Positions 24,463-33,505 of a stretch of 40,358 bases of DNA are shown here, one piece after another. The number at the start of each line of letters is the position of its first letter. Positions within the stretch are counted from its first letter, which is position 1. Location of the stretch: positions 1-40,358 of the forward strand of contig JAJRQC010000041.1 in assembly GCA_024280455.1 (NCBI GenBank), read 5' to 3'. The DNA is from Deltaproteobacteria bacterium (GTDB lineage Bacteria; Desulfobacterota; Desulfobulbia; Desulfobulbales; Desulfobulbaceae). The position numbers and the translations under genes were made by a program. The notes beneath the pieces were generated by a model. It was not told where the DNA came from, did not search any database, and saw only the letters and a list, made by a program, of their open reading frames with translations.

Positions 24463-25302
24463 TTACCGGTTTTCCGCTCCGGAGAGAAAACGGGCATAGG
24501 TGGATCGTGCCTGCTGTCTGGCAAATTGCAGCCGTTCTCTGCTCATGGGATGGGTGGCAAACATCAGCTCAATTGCCCCGGGCCGCTTGCGGCCGTTCTT
24601 CTGCAGGATCTCCATCAGGCCTACCATGCCTTTCGGGCTGTAGCCCGCTCTTGTCATATATTCCATGCCGAGAGCATCGGCTTCCCGTTCGTTGTCCCTG
24701 CTGTAATGGGCCAGCAGGGCCCCGGCGGATAATCCACCCAGGCTCTGAACCAGATTGGCGGCACTGCCATATCCGGCGGCACCGGTTGCAACCGTGGCCC
24801 CGGCAATCAGGAGATTGGCCAGCATGCCCTTGGTGGACTGCTCGGCGGTATGACGGGCATTGACATGGCCGATTTCATGGCTGAGCAGGGCGGCCAGTTC
24901 GGCTTCGCTTTCCAGTTCAACCAGAATGCCGCGGGTGGCGGCAATGGATCCGCCGGGAAAGGCATAGGCATTGATATAGGCCGCGTTAACTGCCCTGAAC
25001 GAGTAGGGCACCTGCGGGCGGTGGGAACGTTTGCTCAGTTTAAGGCCCACTCGGTTGATATAGCTGTTGAGCCGCTGATCCTGGACCTGACCGTAATCGG
25101 TGGAAAACTGGTAGGGAGACTGTTTCCGGTCCAAGGCGATTTCGTCGTCCTCCGAGAGCAGAATAAACTCTTTTTTTCCAGTGACCGGATCAACTGCGCA
25201 GCCGCTCAGAAGCGACTGTCCGACAAGTGAACCCGCCCCGATGCCGAGCATCTGCAGGACTTGACGGCGGTTCAACATGGTATGATTGTTCAGGATGTTC
25301 AT
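24463..25302 (-). CDS. M48-family zinc metallopeptidase, exported lipoprotein
   Basis: The protein carries the zinc-peptidase motif LLSHEIGHVNARH (HEIGH at about 142-146) with the third ligand in NEREADALGMEYMTRAG. The N-terminus MLNRRQVLQMLGIGAGSLVG ... LLSGC combines a twin-arginine-like motif with a lipobox, so export and lipid anchoring are predicted. The ATG at 25302 overlaps the stop of the upstream gene (ATGA). The frame ends at a TAA (24465-24463), after which TPR coding continues in the same frame. Periplasmic protein quality control is the likely role. Confidence 0.9.
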   Translation of the reverse strand: MNILNNHTMLNRRQVLQMLGIGAGSLVGQSLLSGCAVDPVTGKKEFILLSEDDEIALDRKQSPYQFSTDYGQVQDQRLNSYINRVGLKLSKRSHRPQVPYSFRAVNAAYINAYAFPGGSIAATRGILVELESEAELAALLSHEIGHVNARHTAEQSTKGMLANLLIAGATVATGAAGYGSAANLVQSLGGLSAGALLAHYSRDNEREADALGMEYMTRAGYSPKGMVGLMEILQKNGRKRPGAIELMFATHPMSRERLQFARQQARSTYARFLSGAENR

Positions 25303-25769
25303 TGCCCTTGCCCATCCTCCCATTGCACGGCAGTCAACAGCTCAAAGACCGCCCGATAGAGACGTGGTTCGCCGGAAGCCCGTGATCCTGCAACGTTCAG
25401 GGTCTCAATTCGGTACTCGTCCAGCCATTTTTTTATGGTTGTAACCGCCATGGGCTGATCCATCAGGGTCAGATCCAGGTGCAGGCAGGGGCGATCATAG
25501 CGGATGGCAAGGGCTTCGGTCAGGGCGGAACCTCCGCTTAAGGGGCCAAAGGAAACGATCAGGGTGCCGTCGCTCTCCTTGATGTTTTTTTGGGTCCGGT
25601 CACGATATTTTGCAGAGTGTAACTCCTTGAGCCTGTACGTCTGCGGCAGCGGACCGGCTTCTGTTTTGCGGCCCCGGGGCAACCAGCCGCCATAGGGGAG
25701 CCCAAGGTGGATAGCGGCATCAAGGGCCGCCTGGTCGGCCCCGGTCTGGCCGCCGGAAATTATTTTCAT
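25299..25769 (-). CDS. Putative molybdenum-carrier family protein (Rossmann, YpsA/LOG-like)
   Basis: The 156-residue protein starts MKIISGGQTGADQAALDAAI, then GGWLPRGRKTEAGPL, and has TLIVSFGPLSGGSALTEALA, the pattern of the family annotated as putative molybdenum carrier proteins. The fold suggests nucleotide or cofactor binding. The biological role in bacteria is not settled. It is the first gene of a tight cluster with the M48 and TPR genes, which it overlaps by four bases. Confidence 0.88.
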   Translation of the reverse strand: MKIISGGQTGADQAALDAAIHLGLPYGGWLPRGRKTEAGPLPQTYRLKELHSAKYRDRTQKNIKESDGTLIVSFGPLSGGSALTEALAIRYDRPCLHLDLTLMDQPMAVTTIKKWLDEYRIETLNVAGSRASGEPRLYRAVFELLTAVQWEDGQGQ

Positions 25770-25852
25770 CGTCTATTTCTCACTTCCGGGCCAACGTCCT
25801 TTGTTGAGTTATCTGATTGTACATGGCAAAACTCGCAGATCAGGAAACTTCG

Positions 25853-26335
25853 TCAGGGGGCGATATCAATAAATCTTTTTTTCGGGGCCGAACAGATCGG
25901 GCAGGACTCGGGCGGGGTGTCCGGAGAGACAAAACCGCAAAACTCGCAGACATGGTAGCAGCGGACTTCAGGGTCGTCGGCAAGCCGCTGTATCAGGTTG
26001 CGATTCATCCGTTCTATTCCTGCCGAATGTCTGCAGCCTGTGGCTATGCTCCTGTTGTCCAGGGCCAGTGCTTCCTGATGCAGTGCATCAAATGTCTCGA
26101 TAAAGGTCGGCAGTTCCTCATCACTAGCTGTTTTTGTATTCTTTTTGGTTTCGCTGAGGTGGCCCCGTGACTGCATAAGAAAACGCCGGGCCTGACGGAT
26201 GTGGGACTCGGCCAGGGCTTGAAAGAAAACAGCCATCTCCGGCCGTTTATCTTTATCCGCCCGCAGGGCGTACATGGTGCTGCGGCTGGCCTGCCGGTAC
26301 AGGCGGGCGATGAGCAGAAGGATTTTTTCTTCCAT
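25853..26335 (-). CDS. Rubrerythrin-like protein with C-terminal rubredoxin-type iron site
   Basis: The 160-residue protein has an N-terminal helical part (ILLLIARLYRQASRSTMYAL, then FFQALAESHIRQARRFLMQS) that resembles the rubrerythrin four-helix bundle, though with few of the usual diiron glutamates. It has a clear C-terminal rubredoxin-like knuckle pair, CEFCGFVSPDTPPESCPICS (CxxC ... CxxC). Rubrerythrins reduce peroxide in anaerobes. The sparse diiron ligands leave activity uncertain. It follows the ZnuA-like gene by 12 bases. Confidence 0.82.
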   Translation of the reverse strand: MEEKILLLIARLYRQASRSTMYALRADKDKRPEMAVFFQALAESHIRQARRFLMQSRGHLSETKKNTKTASDEELPTFIETFDALHQEALALDNRSIATGCRHSAGIERMNRNLIQRLADDPEVRCYHVCEFCGFVSPDTPPESCPICSAPKKRFIDIAP

Positions 26336-26347
26336 GATCTTTTTTAG

Positions 26348-27238
26348 TTAGTTACCTGTTGTTGGGTTCCGGCGTAGGGCTTCGGCGATCCTGCGGCCCA
26401 TGGTTTCCATATTGTCGATGTAGTCTTTGGCCAGAGGGTCAAGCGGGATCAGCGTTGCCCCTATTGCCGATGCAATGGCCTGGGCTGTTTTTCTGGAGAA
26501 CTGCGGCTGGATGAAGATAAAGCGCACCTGGTCACGGCTTGCCTGCTCAATGATGCGTGCCAGATACCGGGCACCGGGAGTCTTTCCGCCGGGAGCAATG
26601 GGCCTCTGTACCAGGTTGTAGGCCCGGCAGAAGTAGGCGTAGGCCGGGTGGAAGACGTAGATTGTCTGCCCGGCAAGCGGTTGCAGAATACGACGCAGCT
26701 GCTGATCGAGTTGATTGAGTTTTGTCCGAAATTGTCTGCAGTTGGTTCGGTATATTTCCGCCCCTTCAGGATCAAGGCGAATGAGTGCGTCACGAATGGA
26801 CAGGGCCATCTGTTTGACCAGGCCCGGATCGAGCCAGATATGCGGATCCGGTGCGCCTGTTGCACCCGTTTTCTCAGCAATGAGTTCAATTCCGGTGCGG
26901 AGGTCGATTACCTTCAGTTCTGGTATATTGTGTTGCAGTTTTGAAAGCAGGCTGTTCTCAAAGGGAACACCGATGCGAAAGTAGAGGTCGGCTTCGGCAA
27001 GAGCCGCCATCTGTTTAGGGGTCGGGGTATAGGTTGCCGGACTCTGTCCCGGGAGAACCATGGGCAGAACACGGCTCCGGTTTCCGGCAATTTCCCCGAC
27101 AAAATCGACCATCGGCAGGATAGAGACAAAGACCGTCAGCGGTTTTTTTTGGTCGGCAGGTGCACAGAACCCATGGCCGGGCAGCAGGGGGGGGAGCAGG
27201 AAACTAAGGAATATGATAGTGAAAATTCGTATAAGCAT
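26348..27238 (-). CDS. Metal ABC transporter substrate-binding protein (ZnuA-like)
   Basis: After a signal peptide (MLIRIFTIIFLSFLLPPLLP) come VFVSILPMVDFVGEIAGNRS, VLPGQSPATYTPTPKQMAAL, PDPHIWLDP and VFHPAYAYFCRAY, the cluster A-I metal-binding protein pattern with histidines in DPHIW and FHPAY. It binds zinc or manganese in the periplasm for an ABC importer. Permease and ATPase genes are not adjacent, and the usual His-rich loop is absent. The ATG at 27238 is chosen because it starts the signal peptide; the frame is open to 27322. It is probably co-transcribed with the rubrerythrin-like gene. Confidence 0.9.
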   Translation of the reverse strand: MLIRIFTIIFLSFLLPPLLPGHGFCAPADQKKPLTVFVSILPMVDFVGEIAGNRSRVLPMVLPGQSPATYTPTPKQMAALAEADLYFRIGVPFENSLLSKLQHNIPELKVIDLRTGIELIAEKTGATGAPDPHIWLDPGLVKQMALSIRDALIRLDPEGAEIYRTNCRQFRTKLNQLDQQLRRILQPLAGQTIYVFHPAYAYFCRAYNLVQRPIAPGGKTPGARYLARIIEQASRDQVRFIFIQPQFSRKTAQAIASAIGATLIPLDPLAKDYIDNMETMGRRIAEALRRNPTTGN

Positions 27239-27527
27239 GGCGATTGGAAGTGAATGGATAAAAGTATTTTCCCGTTCCAGAAGATACCGTATCAGATGTT
27301 TTGCTTCAAGTCGAATTGTCAACCGGCAGCCGAATCATTCGTTCCCGTTGAAATTGTTTCTGGGAAGAGGGGTCGTGTGGGCACATATAATGCATGAAAA
27401 AGCAGAGGATGGGTTGACAGGATGGTGATGATCAGGTAACTCTCACAGAGTCTGCAAAACAGCAGGTAAAGAAACTATGTTGAGGTGACCAAACAGTATC
27501 ATGTGCAGGGAGAAATTGAACATTTTC

Positions 27528-28055
27528 ATGAATCGCCGTCAATTTTTATCAACCGCTACGCTGACTGTAGCCGCTCTGGCTCTCAACCCACCGAAACTGA
27601 GTTGGGCGACGACCGGTTGCCGTTCCCTTGCTTTCCATCATACCCATACCGGGGAAAAACTCGATATTACCTACAGTCGGTCCGGTCTCTATAACCCGGG
27701 CGCTCTGGAGGAAATTAATTATTTTCTGAGGGATTTTCGAACCGGCGATGTACACCCGATTGATCCCAGGCTCCTTGACCTCCTCTGCTCCGTCAAACAG
27801 GAATTCGGCGGCGGAACCTTTGAGGTCATTTCCGGGTATCGTTCTCCAAAGACCAATAAGCAGCTGCAGCAGAAGAGTTCCGGGGTGGCAAAACACAGTC
27901 TGCACATGGTTGGTAAGGCCATTGATATCCGATTGACCGGGGTAAAAACAAAAAAACTTCAGCAATGCGCGCTGGGAATGAAGCGCGGCGGAGTCGGTTT
28001 CTACGCCAAGTCCGATTTCGTCCATCTGGACACCGGCCGGGTACGGTTCTGGTAA
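27528..28055 (+). CDS. Tat-exported M15-like (DUF882/YcbK-type) peptidoglycan-associated protein
   Basis: The protein has about 175 residues. It opens MNRRQFLSTATLTVAALALN, a twin-arginine signal peptide. The body has ISGYRSPKTNKQL, then HSLHMVGKAIDIRL and FVHLDTGRVRFW, the metal-ligand pattern (SxHxxGxAxD ... HxD) of M15-like murein peptidases and the YcbK/DUF882 family. An in-frame ATG at 27501 would add nine residues before the twin arginines. It stands alone between the divergent ZnuA gene and the convergent DUF748 gene. The next 227 bases to 28282 hold no gene that I can support. Confidence 0.85.
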   Translation: MNRRQFLSTATLTVAALALNPPKLSWATTGCRSLAFHHTHTGEKLDITYSRSGLYNPGALEEINYFLRDFRTGDVHPIDPRLLDLLCSVKQEFGGGTFEVISGYRSPKTNKQLQQKSSGVAKHSLHMVGKAIDIRLTGVKTKKLQQCALGMKRGGVGFYAKSDFVHLDTGRVRFW

Positions 28056-28282
28056 ACCCCTTCTCGGCGGGCCGGTTGGCCATAAAAAGTGCGGAACCCT
28101 TAGAGGCTTTGCAAAAATAGCTGTAACATCCTGTTTGCCTTTTTGCCCATTTCCTGTGTTGCGTAAAGAGTTACATAATCTGGCTATGCGCCCCTTTGCA
28201 CGCCTTGGAAATGAACAAAAAATCGGCGCACTATTGTTAGTTATTTCCTTACAATCCCGTAGCAGCCCTCCTCCATTTCACT

Positions 28283-31200
28283 TTACATCCGTATGTCCAC
28301 CCTTGGCTTGGCTGATTTTTCTGTTTCTATTTTGGTGATGCATATAAGCAGTCGATCCTTATCTATTCCATAGTTCCGGATCAGGTATTCCTTGATATTA
28401 TTGGCTCGTTCCTGGCCCAGGGCCATCAGCTTTTCTCGGGCTTTATCACTCAGTTCAGGTCCCTTTTTATCAAGCTTTTCTTTCGCCGATTCGGAGATAA
28501 ACTCCCAGGCCGATGATTTCGGGCAGAGCTGAAAATCTTCCGTCGGTTTATCCTGAAGGATCTTTGCCAGTCGGTCGGCATAGTCTTTGAGTCCCTCCGG
28601 CACCTCACTCACTCCCGGGGGAAAGTCAACCGGCGGCAGCCGGATTTCCAGCATTTTTTCACCGACTTTCATACCGACCCAGGCCAGGGCCCCGTATGGC
28701 CCGAGGGTGTACATGAGATAACCGGAGGCGGCCGGTACTATCGCCTTGCTCAGGGCGGTAATCATGATATCCGAGATCCCGACATTCAGCTGGTCAAGCG
28801 AGCCCTGTAAAGGGACATCCAGGGTGATATTACCGTTGCTGTCCCGCAGCACGGAAAGGGCGGAATCAAGCGGAATGGGCAACTGGTTGTCGAGTTTTGC
28901 GGCAAGTTCTTTGGAGATAGTGCTGGTCTCCAGCTTTTTGAGCACCACTTCGTTGCTCATATCGAGCTTATTATCTTTGAGTTTCACCTTACTCTTTAAT
29001 TTGAGCTGGCCGCTTGCCAGGGCAACACCAACCGATTGAACGGTATAGGAGGAAAGATCGGCCAGCGGGTAATTTTTAAGTTTTAGTTTCATGTTGACCG
29101 CCGGGGGGGCGGCAAATGGTGCAACCGTACCGCTGAGCTCAAGAGGCGCTCGTTTATCCACTGAGCCGATCATCTTCACCGAGGCCGGTTCAGATGGGTT
29201 GCCGGAATCAATATTTTTGATCTGCAGGGTTGTGATCGCCAGATCGCTGATAAAGGGAACCGCAAGGGTATGGTCTTCAAAATGAAGGCCGCTTTCTCCA
29301 CGCAGAGTAATCTGGTTCAGGCGAATATTCGTTCCCGGTGAGGCTTCGGCGTTCTTCGGTTTTTCCTCGTTTTTTCCTGCTGTGCGCATGGCGGCAAGCT
29401 CTTTGCTCAGGACAAGGTTGCCGTCCTTATCCCGGATAAGGGTGCAGAACAGGTCTGCAAAGGAGAGGGACTCTCCGGTCATGCCCTTTTCCGGACTCCA
29501 GCCGAGTTTTGACAACCGGGCCCCGGCAATACTGCAGATGTTGTCCTTTTTCTTTGCCGATTCTCCGAGAAAAAAGAGTTCGTCGAAGTTCACCCGGTCA
29601 ACCGTAATCCGTTGGTCAAGCCCGGCCTGTATGTTCCGTATCTGCAAGCTCTCAAGCCCGGCCAGATTTTTCTTGTTTTTTGTCGCGACCACGACCGGTG
29701 ACCGGGCCGAGAGTTCGCGGGTCTTAAAGGTGGCAAGGTCATCCGTTTGGATGTCGGTCATGGCGATGGATGGGATCGTGATCTTTAAGGGCATGTTTCC
29801 CTGAATATTTATTTCAAGCCCATCAGCCAGGGCCTGTTTGATGGAGATTTTTTCTCCGCCCGGGGCCTCAATGGTGTCAATGACGAACTGCTCCAGGGTG
29901 AGCAGCGGGACATCAGAGGTGTTGTTCACTATGGTAAAACCATTGGACTCGAAAGAGGCTGTGCCCTGGACCGCGGTCTTCCGGCCGAGGTCAATCGATC
30001 CCTTTGTCGTAAGGGTAAGGGATTTCTGGGCAAAGGATATTGCCGGTTCTTTTAATTGAGCCGCAAGCTCCGTGGTATTCAGGCTGCCGTCCAGGATGAG
30101 TTGCACGTCGTTGTCGGCGTTTAGAGAAAAGGCACTCTTGCCCTGCCAGTCAATGGTCGCACCGGAGCTGCTCACCGCCTCCATCTGCAGATCCGTTTCC
30201 TCAAGGCTAAGGCTGCCGTCATAGTTGACCGAGATTTTCGATGCCAGCTTGACCTTGCCTTTTCCCTCGGCAGTCAGTGCTCCCTGTTTGTATTCCATGA
30301 AATCCCTGCGCTGAACAGCCAGGTTTGTACCTTTCAGCCTGCCGTTGGTTTCCACGATGGAGGGGGCTTTGTCGGTTAATCCGAGCAGGTATGATACTGC
30401 TCCGTTCCAGGACAGCGACGAACCGTTCACTGCAAGTTCAATTGTTTCATCGCGGTCGGCAAAGGACGGATTTGCGGCAGCCAGTTCACCCTGTGCCCGG
30501 ACGGACAGCTCTTTCTCCGTGGTGCCGGAGTTAAACTTTATGCACTCCCCATTGCCCTGCCAGCTGACATCGGCAGCCTCAGCCTGCAGGGGCGGCATGG
30601 AAAAGGTTGTGTGTTTGAGAGTGAACCCGGCACAGGTGTCCACCGTGACCTCATCGTTAATCAAGACCTGCACCCTGCCGTCAATGGCCACCGCCGGTTC
30701 TCTGATCTTGATGACCGGATCCGGGATATCGACGGCGATGTCTTTGCCGGTCAGGCTGCCGTCTACATCAATGAGAATTCCTTTTTCTTCGGTGAGCTCA
30801 AAATGAATCGGTCCTTTTTCCCAGCGCACAGGTGCCCCCTGAACGGAAAAAGAATTCCCGCCGATATGTCCTCGCTCAAGGCCGATCATGCCGTTATAGT
30901 CTACGGATAGATCACCACTGTCCGAATACTTGAACATTGCTGTTCCGTCTATCGAGGCGCGGCCGGTAAAGGGGGCCAGATAGGATTTGAGAAAGTTTGC
31001 CAGATTGTCGAGCTCAAAACCGTCAACCTGAATTCTGCCCCCGACCATGAAGTCGGGTTCAACCAGGAGCGTGTTGAGGTTGAGCTTGATAGGAGTGCCG
31101 TTGACCGAACCGCTGAGTGAAAAGGTGCCTGATTTATCCCCTGGGGCGGTGGTGAATTTAACCAAAGAGGCCTCGTCCACCTGCAGAGTCATGTCCAGGT

Positions 31201-31702
31201 CGGGCATCTTAAAATGGATCCTGCAGTTGGACATGGTTACGGCTTTAGCCTGGGCGATCCAGGGGTTCGCCTGATTTTCAGGTTGAGTCGGGGTGGTGTC
31301 GGTCGGAGCGTCGGTGGTATAAGAACCAAAACGCATCCTGCCGTCTTGGTAGAGTTCAATTTCAAGGGTAACGCCATCCAGAACAGCCTTTTCAATTACG
31401 GCATGTTTTTTAAACAGGGACATTATGCCGACATCAAAATAAATGTCCTGGTTGGAGAGAACGGTCCTTCCACCCAGGGTAACGTCGACGCCTCCCAGAG
31501 ATATCCGGCCGGTAAAGAGATTGATCCGGAGTTTGTCTATGACTGCTGTGTCCGCCCCATTTTCAATCACTTGCTTTATTATATAATATTTGGTTGTTAC
31601 CGGAAGGAGGAGCAGGGCAATGCCGAGAAAGAGCGCTGTTCCGGCTGCGGTCAGGGTCCATTTATTTTTAAGGATTTTTTTTTGGTTGGTTGTGAGCTTC
31701 AT
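28283..31702 (-). CDS. Large DUF748 (AsmA-like) envelope protein with OmpA-like tail
   Basis: The 1139-residue protein has one N-terminal membrane helix (about 17-36, LTAAGTALFLGIALLLLPVT), then a long beta-rich body with repeated strands (DKLRINLFTGRISLGGVDVT, AVLDGVTLEIELYQDGRMRF) typical of AsmA/DUF748 proteins. That group is thought to form lipid-transport bridges across the periplasm. The C-terminus KAREKLMALGQERANNIKEY ... GIDKDRLLICITKI resembles an OmpA-type peptidoglycan-binding fold. It stands alone. The 236 bases upstream (31703-31938) hold no gene, only short GGAGTCTA direct repeats near 31757-31777. Confidence 0.88.
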   Translation of the reverse strand: MKLTTNQKKILKNKWTLTAAGTALFLGIALLLLPVTTKYYIIKQVIENGADTAVIDKLRINLFTGRISLGGVDVTLGGRTVLSNQDIYFDVGIMSLFKKHAVIEKAVLDGVTLEIELYQDGRMRFGSYTTDAPTDTTPTQPENQANPWIAQAKAVTMSNCRIHFKMPDLDMTLQVDEASLVKFTTAPGDKSGTFSLSGSVNGTPIKLNLNTLLVEPDFMVGGRIQVDGFELDNLANFLKSYLAPFTGRASIDGTAMFKYSDSGDLSVDYNGMIGLERGHIGGNSFSVQGAPVRWEKGPIHFELTEEKGILIDVDGSLTGKDIAVDIPDPVIKIREPAVAIDGRVQVLINDEVTVDTCAGFTLKHTTFSMPPLQAEAADVSWQGNGECIKFNSGTTEKELSVRAQGELAAANPSFADRDETIELAVNGSSLSWNGAVSYLLGLTDKAPSIVETNGRLKGTNLAVQRRDFMEYKQGALTAEGKGKVKLASKISVNYDGSLSLEETDLQMEAVSSSGATIDWQGKSAFSLNADNDVQLILDGSLNTTELAAQLKEPAISFAQKSLTLTTKGSIDLGRKTAVQGTASFESNGFTIVNNTSDVPLLTLEQFVIDTIEAPGGEKISIKQALADGLEINIQGNMPLKITIPSIAMTDIQTDDLATFKTRELSARSPVVVATKNKKNLAGLESLQIRNIQAGLDQRITVDRVNFDELFFLGESAKKKDNICSIAGARLSKLGWSPEKGMTGESLSFADLFCTLIRDKDGNLVLSKELAAMRTAGKNEEKPKNAEASPGTNIRLNQITLRGESGLHFEDHTLAVPFISDLAITTLQIKNIDSGNPSEPASVKMIGSVDKRAPLELSGTVAPFAAPPAVNMKLKLKNYPLADLSSYTVQSVGVALASGQLKLKSKVKLKDNKLDMSNEVVLKKLETSTISKELAAKLDNQLPIPLDSALSVLRDSNGNITLDVPLQGSLDQLNVGISDIMITALSKAIVPAASGYLMYTLGPYGALAWVGMKVGEKMLEIRLPPVDFPPGVSEVPEGLKDYADRLAKILQDKPTEDFQLCPKSSAWEFISESAKEKLDKKGPELSDKAREKLMALGQERANNIKEYLIRNYGIDKDRLLICITKIETEKSAKPRVDIRM

Positions 31703-31938
31703 TGTTTGTCGTAGGAAATAAGGCGTTTTTTTTTGTAAGAGTTCACCCGCACCCCACGGAGTCTACGCCCGGAGTCTAGGCTTACCTACCTCTTCGTCCG
31801 ATCAGGCCTCCTTACATAGACGGGCTATAGTTTGTCGGCCTGCTTGAACGAATATAGAGCACCGAAGTCTGCGCGTATCTGGTAAACTTTTACAGTACCA
31901 GAATATAGCCGGCTTCGTATACCCAGGTGAACTATTAC

Positions 31939-33246
31939 TTATTTTTTTGGGGGAAGCATTCTGTTTAAAATCAGAAATCCACCTATTCCAGCCAGAATCG
32001 AGGCGATAAAGATGGCGATCTTGGCATCGGCAATCATGGCGTCATCGAAAAAGGCAAGCTCGCTGATAAAAAGGGACATGGTAAAGCCGATCCCGCCGAG
32101 CAGGGAAACGCCCCAGATCTGTCCCCAGTTTACTCCGGTCGGGAGTTCGCTCCAGCCGCTCTTGATCACCAGGAGGCTGAAACCCAATATACCGATCTGT
32201 TTGCCGACCAGCAATCCGGCGATGATACCGAGGCTGACCGAGCTGGGAAATGCAGCTATGGTATTGTTGTCGATGATGACTCCGGCTGCAAACAGGGCAA
32301 AGAGCGGCAGGATGAGAAAAGCCTGGATCGGATGCAGATGTTCTTCAAGATGGATTCCGATCGGGATCATTTTTCTTGAGGCCATGTAAATCTGCTCGAT
32401 GGCCTGGCGTTGCTGCCGGTCGGTGACCACGGACTGGCGGGTGACCTTGCTTCCCATCAGCCAGGATTTATGTTGTTTTAGAATATTGAAGAATTTTTTT
32501 GGTTCAATGGTTGCCTTGACCGGAATGACCATGGCCAGGAGGACGCCGGCAATAGTTGCATGGATTCCCGAGAGAAACACCCCGAGCCAGACTCCGAAAA
32601 TAAGGAGAAATGTACAGACCGGCCGCCGGATATGGTTTCTGACCACTAAGGAGAGCAGAGTAAGGAGAACAGCAGAGACAATAAGTGGAGGTATATTGAT
32701 TTGATCGGTATAGAAGAGCGCTATAACCAGCACGGCCATGAGATCATCAACGATGGCAAGTGCGGTTAGAAAGACCTTGAGGCCGATCGGAACCCGTTTG
32801 CCGAACAGGGCAAGCAACCCGAGGGCAAAGGCAATGTCCGTGGCCATGGGGACGCCCCAGCCGCTGGCTGCCGCCCCTCCCGGGTTGAACGAGAAGTAAA
32901 TCAGGGCCGGTACTGCCGCGCCGCCGAATGCCGCCATGACCGGCAGTATGGCCTTTTTGAGCGATGAGAGCTCGCCGATCAGTATCTCCCGTTTGATTTC
33001 CAGGCCGACCACAAAGAAAAAGATGGCCATCAGCCCGTCTTTAACCCAATAATCAAGGGAGAGGTGATACTGTTTACCGTTAAAGTAGGTTCCGATATCC
33101 AGGTGGCTGAGTTTTTGATAGAGATCCGCCCAGGGTGAGTTCGCCCAGATGACGGCAGTCAGGGTTGCGAGGATAAGGACGATGGAGCTTGAACTCTGCG
33201 AGTGGAGAAAGCGCTCAAACAGGTTTTTAGATGGTGTTCTCTTCAT
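31939..33246 (-). CDS. nhaA: NhaA Na+/H+ antiporter
   Basis: The 435-residue integral membrane protein has the NhaA landmarks MAIFFFVVGLEIKREILIGE (TM2-3), GWGVPMATDIAFALGLLALF (TM4) and FLTALAIVDDLMAVLVIALF (TM5 with the two adjacent aspartates that bind Na+ and protons). It exchanges cytoplasmic sodium for external protons and fits a saline habitat. AAAGGATC lies about 11 bases before the ATG. The 259 bases on its upstream side to 33505 hold only an unsupported 71-codon frame. Confidence 0.96.
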   Translation of the reverse strand: MKRTPSKNLFERFLHSQSSSSIVLILATLTAVIWANSPWADLYQKLSHLDIGTYFNGKQYHLSLDYWVKDGLMAIFFFVVGLEIKREILIGELSSLKKAILPVMAAFGGAAVPALIYFSFNPGGAAASGWGVPMATDIAFALGLLALFGKRVPIGLKVFLTALAIVDDLMAVLVIALFYTDQINIPPLIVSAVLLTLLSLVVRNHIRRPVCTFLLIFGVWLGVFLSGIHATIAGVLLAMVIPVKATIEPKKFFNILKQHKSWLMGSKVTRQSVVTDRQQRQAIEQIYMASRKMIPIGIHLEEHLHPIQAFLILPLFALFAAGVIIDNNTIAAFPSSVSLGIIAGLLVGKQIGILGFSLLVIKSGWSELPTGVNWGQIWGVSLLGGIGFTMSLFISELAFFDDAMIADAKIAIFIASILAGIGGFLILNRMLPPKK

Positions 33247-33505
33247 AGTTTGATTTGATCCTTTCTGCCGTTGCGCGGGAGGTCATCACGAGAAAAAAAA
33301 TCTGTTCAGTATGGATTCTTATTCACTATACTGTGTGGACTGTTCCACTGCAACATGGTTTCAACGGTTTCGATATACCCTGCAGTGAAAAAGCAGAAGA
33401 TTGCAGAGAGGCTTGCGTCCATGAGTGGCGGTTGCCGGTGTTCAGCGTGTCGACAGCTATACCTGCTTAAACTTTATAAGGTGTAAAGCTCTTTAAATCA
33501 ACCGG

